From: Mesocentrotus franciscanus
Lineage: Eukaryota; Echinodermata; Echinoidea; Camarodonta; Strongylocentrotidae
Reading direction: 5' to 3'
NCBI GenBank assembly: GCA_037976565.1
Contig: CP137680.1
Coordinates: 19,494,675 to 19,558,674 of the forward strand
DNA: 64,000 bases
Position numbers and translations under genes: made by a program. Below are positions 58,457 through 64,000 of this stretch, one piece after another (within the stretch, counting starts at the first letter, position 1; every line of letters begins with the position of its first letter). The notes under the pieces were generated by a model. It was given only the letters and a program-made list of their open reading frames with translations. It was not told the DNA's origin and did no database searches.

Positions 58457-59346
58457 GGGGCGAAGCCCACGGAAGTTCAGAGGTTTTAGGCATTTAATTA
58501 CGATCAAATAAACAACCAGGCAGAGCCCCGGTAGCTCAGGGAAAAATCATGCCATTTCAGCAAAATTGGCAACTCACTGGTATCGAATTAGAAATAAACC
58601 AAGTTTGAATTTTATTGGGGGCCTTGAAGTTCTGTTGTATTTAAAATTACATTCCTTAGCAAAACTGTAATATAAAAACAAGGAATATACTTGTTTCACA
58701 CTTCACTTTTCTACAATATTTACTTGTACATTTTGAAGGACATTATGCGAGGAGCGTACCAACGAGTGAGAAGATTTTGCACTTTTATTTGTCTAAACGC
58801 TTCAGAGCCTTAAAGTGTGTTGCAGTCTTTAGTCAGTATTTGGTATACATGTTTTGTGTGCCCTTTTCAATTTTCAGGGGGTACGATCCCCAAAATTGAG
58901 GGACGTCCCCGTCCCCACCGGGATCGCCGCCCCTGGTTAGTAACAGTGGTAGTAAGCAGCAGTAGCAGCAGCAGAAGTAGTAGTAGTTGTTGTTGTAGTA
59001 GTATTAGTAGTAGCATAATATCTGGCACATTGCCACTCCTGGCGCTACATTATAATAATCCCGGCTTTAGCACGGCTGCCATTACAGCGGCCGAGCATTT
59101 TAAGGAATTAATTCCTGCCACATACTCGTTTACCTCACCTGGGTGGAGTGAGGCAATTGTATAATGTCTTCCCAATGGACATTAGTGCCGCGCCGGGACT
59201 CTTATGTGGTCCACAGTCCGGTGACGTATCCAATCGGTCACAACACAGTATCACTTTCAGAGTTACATCGTACATTTGTATCATTATTCAGTCGTCCAAT
59301 ATAATTTAGGCTATTATCCACCCACCATTCATGTCGATTATATTAC

Positions 59347-59451
59347 ACTGGTTGCAGCTGTACTGGCAAACAGGAATTACTTTTGCAGGGTCTGAATCAC
59401 AGGCTCCTTTTTTAGCCCACGATGGACACTGTGTCTTAACATCTTTACAAT
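59347..59451 (-). CDS. Second-copy ShKT exon, intact
   Basis: 105 nt, phase 1 on both sides. The same six-cysteine ShKT module as 51131-51234, with the full T run at 59381-59384 and no stop. Its presence as an intact frame is the best evidence that the domain is functional and that the first copy carries an error or a real lesion. Confidence 0.82.
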
Positions 59452-59782
59452 CTGGGAAAAGAAGAGCCATTTAAATGATTTTTAAGAAATGTCTAGAATC
59501 AAAAAAAAAATTATAATATCAAAGACTATGATAATAATGATAATATTACTGCTTACTACTACTACTACTACTACTACTACTACAACTACTACTACTACCA
59601 CTACTACTAGTACTACTACTATTACTACTACTATTACTACTACTACTACTACAACAACTACTACTACTACCACTACTACTTCTACTACTACTACTACTAC
59701 TACTGTTAAAACTGTTAATACTACTTCTACTGCTACTACTTCTATTAATATGGGTACTACTACTACTATAACTACTACTATA

Positions 59783-59822
<40 letters not shown>

Positions 59823-59861
59823 ATACTACTAGTACCACTTGTGATACTACTATTACTACTT

Positions 59862-59906
<45 letters not shown>

Positions 59907-60275
59907 TTCTTTCTGCTACTACTCCTCCTCCTTCTATTAGTACAACATTACCCATGAGGTTGGAATATTTATCTTCACCTCTTTTCATAAAATGATTGTG
60001 ACAGTATGATTCATTCTTGATAGATAAAGTTTGTATTTTCTCAGAACTGTACTGATCTATCTCAAGAGTCACATAGATCGATCAATAATAAGCAATATCG
60101 CTGGAGTAAACATAGCTAGAAATAAATCGAGGCTATAAGGAAAGAACGAAGAGAACTGATGCTGATGGAGCTTCCCTGGTAAACAAATTCGTTATTCTTT
60201 AAATCATTATTCTTAATATTATCATCATCGTAGTTATAATTATTATGAGGAATATTACTATTATTATCATCATAC

Positions 60276-60587
60276 CTGTGCATCTTACGCCAGCCTCACG
60301 AAAGCGAGAGGGACACTGTGGCTCGGATTCTGAATAGTTCCTCAAACATTCCAGGATGTTAGATTCTGTCCCATTGCACTGAAAATCATACAAGTGCATC
60401 GGAGCGTTACTAGGTCCAAATTCTGAATGGGAGGTGGTACCAAAAGCGCCGGTGAAGCGCAGACTTCGGCAGAACACGAGGGCATCGTTGTAGTCCCAGT
60501 TCTCGTCACAGACTGTCCCCCAAGTTCCATTAATTAGAACCTCAACTCTGCCTTCTCCTTTAGTTATTCCATTCATCAGCCTAACAT
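60276..60587 (-). CDS. Second-copy SRCR exon, intact
   Basis: 312 nt, phase 1 on both sides, the same exon as 52063-52373 but with five C at 60517-60521, so the full six-cysteine SRCR domain reads without interruption. It lies upstream (minus sense) of the signal-peptide exon and beyond the N gap, so in this assembly order it cannot be spliced after that exon. It may be the other allele of exon 2 or an exon of a paralogous neighbour. Confidence 0.88.
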
Positions 60588-63500
60588 CTTTGGGATAAAG
60601 AAAGAGAAAATAATAACATTCTGCGATGAAGGATGTAATAACTACCTTTATTTTGCGCTGTATCCATCACAGCGGATGCTCAAGGGGCCTACAAAGTATT
60701 ATTTCTCCCGCGGCTTTAGCCCGGCTGCCCTAAGGCGCAAAAAGCATTCAAGAAATAAATTCCTTTCAGGAATTTATTTACTGCACCTGGGTGGAGTGTG
60801 GCAAATGTAGATTATTGTTTTGCCAAAGGAAATTAGTGCCGCGGCGGGACTCGAACCGAGAACCATGTGATCCACATTCTGGTGAAGTATCCTCAAGACC
60901 ACAACATCTCTGCTAAAATAGACTCAAATATTGTGTAAACGTAGCCTTTTATTCTATGGTTTTGAATCTATCATTATAAATGGATTGATAAATGAAAAAT
61001 TATTAACCAAAACTATACAAACATTATCGACGTGATTTGGAATGAATTTAAAATGATTACAGAACTTGCATACAGAAATTAACCTAAAGCACTGTACTCA
61101 TAAGGAATGAAAAAGGCTTGAAAATATCCCATGCAATGACTGGTTGAGAGAAAGGGGTTGGGGCGGTGCCCCTTACATCCATCATTTTTGACTAGGTGCC
61201 TAGTAAGGGTATCTCCAACCGTAGAGGTGTGGTGGTCTAGTGGATACGTCACCAGGCTGAAGATAACATAGTTCGCGGTTATAGTTCCACTTCGGCACCG
61301 ATGTCGTTTGGCTAGACATTAATCAACATTTGCCACTCTCCACCCAGGTTATTTGAATGGGTACCCGGTTGGAAGAAACAAGCCTTTTTGAATTGCTTTT
61401 AGGAACGGTATTGTCGGAATGTTTCTGATTTTTTCCAAAGATGTGTTGTATCGTTCCTGAAGTTTAATTTTAAATAATTTCTCACAGCCGGGAGTGTATG
61501 AAGCTTTATGCATTTAAAATAACATATTTATTTACAATAGCTTGTCAAAAACTTTGCAAAAGAAATAAGTTTCTTGGACTTTAAAGTATATTATAGGCCT
61601 ACAGTTACGCTAAATAAGGTATGGATTAATGTATGTTTATGAAAAAGCCTCACGCTACCCACACATCTCCGTGAAGAAAAACACCAGGAAGCAGGATTTT
61701 TAATATCATTATAAGTAGGCTAACATCGATGATAGGCGTCGGCTACCGTAACCTGACTGTTTTCATAAACGATGATTCTATAAACAGCTTACCATGGTTT
61801 ATACGTATATTGTTTCAGCCAGTTCGAGGAATCCAATCTTTTTTACCGTTTAAAAAGGTACTAAACATAAAACTAAATGCTTACGTTTCCCATAGGCAGG
61901 GGGTGGCAATTTCTTTTGATGACCGGGGGGGGGGGACGAAATGCGAGGGACGAGGGAGCAGTGGCGTAATGAGCAAAAACATTTGGGGGTGGGGTCAGAA
62001 AAAACCGCATCACCATCACTCTTACATGTTCTAGGCCCCGCGTAACGTGTTTTTCACTGATAACATTTCAGGATACAGGAAACAGGTTTTTCTTTTGTTT
62101 ATACATGTTTACATAGTAATTATTAATCAGAAACAGATATGTTTGTGTTTATACATATCTTTTATAATTTGCAGCATTTGATAAAGGATACAGGAAACTA
62201 TAACGCAGTTTAGGATTCTACAAAATTTATAATTCATTAGGGTAAAATGACGCCATTATCATTAATTATGGGTAAGACTTCCTTTTCTACATTTTTGTTA
62301 GGCAATGCTGTTTTAAAATGTACTACTTTTGCAGCCGCACTCATGTTTGAAGCGGCGATGGCTTCCATACACATAGACTGTGTTGCTAGGACTTAAGGTA
62401 TGATGTAGCATTTACATGTACATGACAAAAGAAGCAACTCTGATAAACAAGTTTAGTAGTAAATACAGATTTGCTTTTCACACTTAAAAAAACAACTAGG
62501 TATCTTAATTCATTTACATATTATGAAATCGTATATATAGAGTAATATTTGGGGGCTGCTATTAATAATTTGTGACGCCATAGCTTGATGCAAAGTAAAT
62601 CGACAAACTTTTGTCAGAGTATTTTCGAATTTTATCTATTTCATATCTAACAAGACAGCAACTCAAATAGAATGCTAGTATTCCTTTTGTATTTTTTTCT
62701 TTTCTTAAAGGTCTATACTCTGACTGAGGAATGCAGCTCCAGTAGGACATTAATGATTGTACAATCCTATACTTTAACCTATCATAAATACCACAGAAAC
62801 TATATAATAACACAATTCAAAGACAAAATATTCAACCTTTATATTCATGACTCCCGTATCTTTTATTTACGTACCCCACACCCATTCACTGATCTTTTTT
62901 AATCAATTTGATCCGCTTCAAATTAAAAGGTCAATAAAAGCATCAATGATATTGAATTATTAAACGTAATTTATTTTTGAATTAATACATACATTTCAGC
63001 CATTTAAAATTTCCATTAAAACAATGTACATACAACTTTAATATTATCAATAAACAGATTTCGAAATAGCTATATGCAAACAGAACTGGGTCTCCATGAT
63101 TGATAGAATCACGATTTAACAACAACACAAAGGTTCCTGATTACCCAGAAAAAGAAGAGAGAAAGGAAAAGCTATAAAAGAAATAAAGGATTCAAACAAA
63201 TTCTCTTTACATCAGATGAAATATTTGCAATTAGAACCGTATAGTTCCTCCTCATCTGTGATCGACATCCTTCCTCATGACAGATATCTCTTCAGATAAG
63301 ACAAACAAATTAAGAAGTATTTACTTTCATTTCAATTCTAATACACCGTATGTCCTTACTCATTTCCGGCAACTCGCGACTTCTGATAGGTTATCAACCA
63401 GGAAAAAGCCTGGTAGCAAGTAGGTAACGAATCACTGTAAGCGAAGAAATGCGAAGTGTAGGCAAGATATTGGTCAACAGACTAACTCTTTCTTCCTCAG

Positions 63501-64000
63501 TTAAGTCATTTGAGATGATGCCCCTCTTCCCGGTAACGCAAACCAGGACCTTCCTTACTGAAGGTATATGGATAACAGTTGGAAATGTTTTGCCCCTCCT
63601 TGAGGCCAAGGTTTGGAAACGCCACTGGAGATGTTTTCAGGAAAACATTGAGAAGATCAGTCATGATTGTGTACATCATACAGCTAAGAAATGATCCATA
63701 ATAATAATATTTCATCATAGCAAACGAAAGACACGTGTTCATACGCATACACAAACACATCCACCCACACACGGCAACGTGCATTTCAAATGCTAAAAGG
63801 AGAGTCGGATCTTTAAAACCCTGAACAGGATAGTCTTGCAACTTTCCTCCAGGAAAATCAAAAGTATAATTACACCTCTGATAGTACATGTATTTCAAAA
63901 GACAATAACAATACTAACATTAAGTGATTAAGATCATTGCATTTGATTGGTTGCGAGTAAAATAAATGCATGCATATAATTTCGTTTCAGGACAATTACC

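Larger units (their letters stand above)
58457..64000. repeat. Second copy of the duplicated block, running off the window
   Basis: Starts directly at the N gap, inside the GC-rich tandem array that ends the first copy's left side, and continues to the last base. The right end is not visible. Fixed 500-N joining plus mainly homopolymer differences favour an unmerged haplotype; a recent true tandem duplication is the alternative. Confidence 0.95.

Overview
This is a eukaryotic window from an animal genome. It is AT-rich and intron-rich, with two fixed-size 500-base N gaps, and most of it is transposon and satellite DNA. The one gene I can support is an LRR-containing G-protein coupled receptor related to the relaxin-receptor/GRL101 (type C LGR) group. 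That gene type, an SRCR domain, many tRNA-derived SINEs with a TGGGTACCCGG core and many foldback MITEs fit a marine invertebrate deuterostome. An echinoderm such as a sea urchin is my best guess, at moderate confidence and from pattern only.

The gene lies on the minus strand and runs right to left across almost the whole window (57631 down to 4223). I rebuilt 15 coding exons by hand from splice sites and reading phase: signal peptide (57.6 kb), SRCR (52.1-52.4), ShKT (51.1-51.2), two small Cys-containing exons (49.4 and 48.5), an LRR N-terminal cap (44.6-44.8), eight LRR exons of exactly 72 nt each (42.5, 40.8, 39.2, 38.3, 36.7, 8.4, 6.5 and 5.9 kb), and a terminal exon with the LRR C-cap plus seven transmembrane helices (5352-4223). 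Intron phase is 1 throughout the N-terminal modules, switches to 2 in the LRR cap exon, and stays 2 to the 7TM exon, so the exons join consistently. The assembled sequence has three frame breaks: one missing base in each of the SRCR and ShKT exons, and a 10-bp tandem duplication after TM5.

Layout: 1-4.2 kb is 3' flank with a tetranucleotide repeat and a 58-bp minisatellite. 4.2-8.5 kb holds the last exons. 8.5-36.7 kb is one 28-kb intron filled by a ~250-bp satellite (8.6-16.6 kb), nested DNA transposons, an N gap (20.2-20.7 kb), a Tc1-like element, a ~330-bp higher-order repeat (27.5-29.5 kb), a 165-bp satellite (30.4-32.5 kb) and a 2.5-kb foldback element with a perfect 84-bp hairpin at its centre. 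36.7-57.6 kb carries the remaining exons with MITEs, SINEs and a LINE fragment between them. After the second N gap, 58457-64000 is a near-identical copy of 50213-55787. It carries intact versions of the SRCR and ShKT exons that are frameshifted in the first copy. This is either a recent tandem duplication or, more likely, an unmerged second haplotype.

No RNA genes, CRISPR arrays or prokaryotic features were seen. The tRNA-like stretches are SINE heads.
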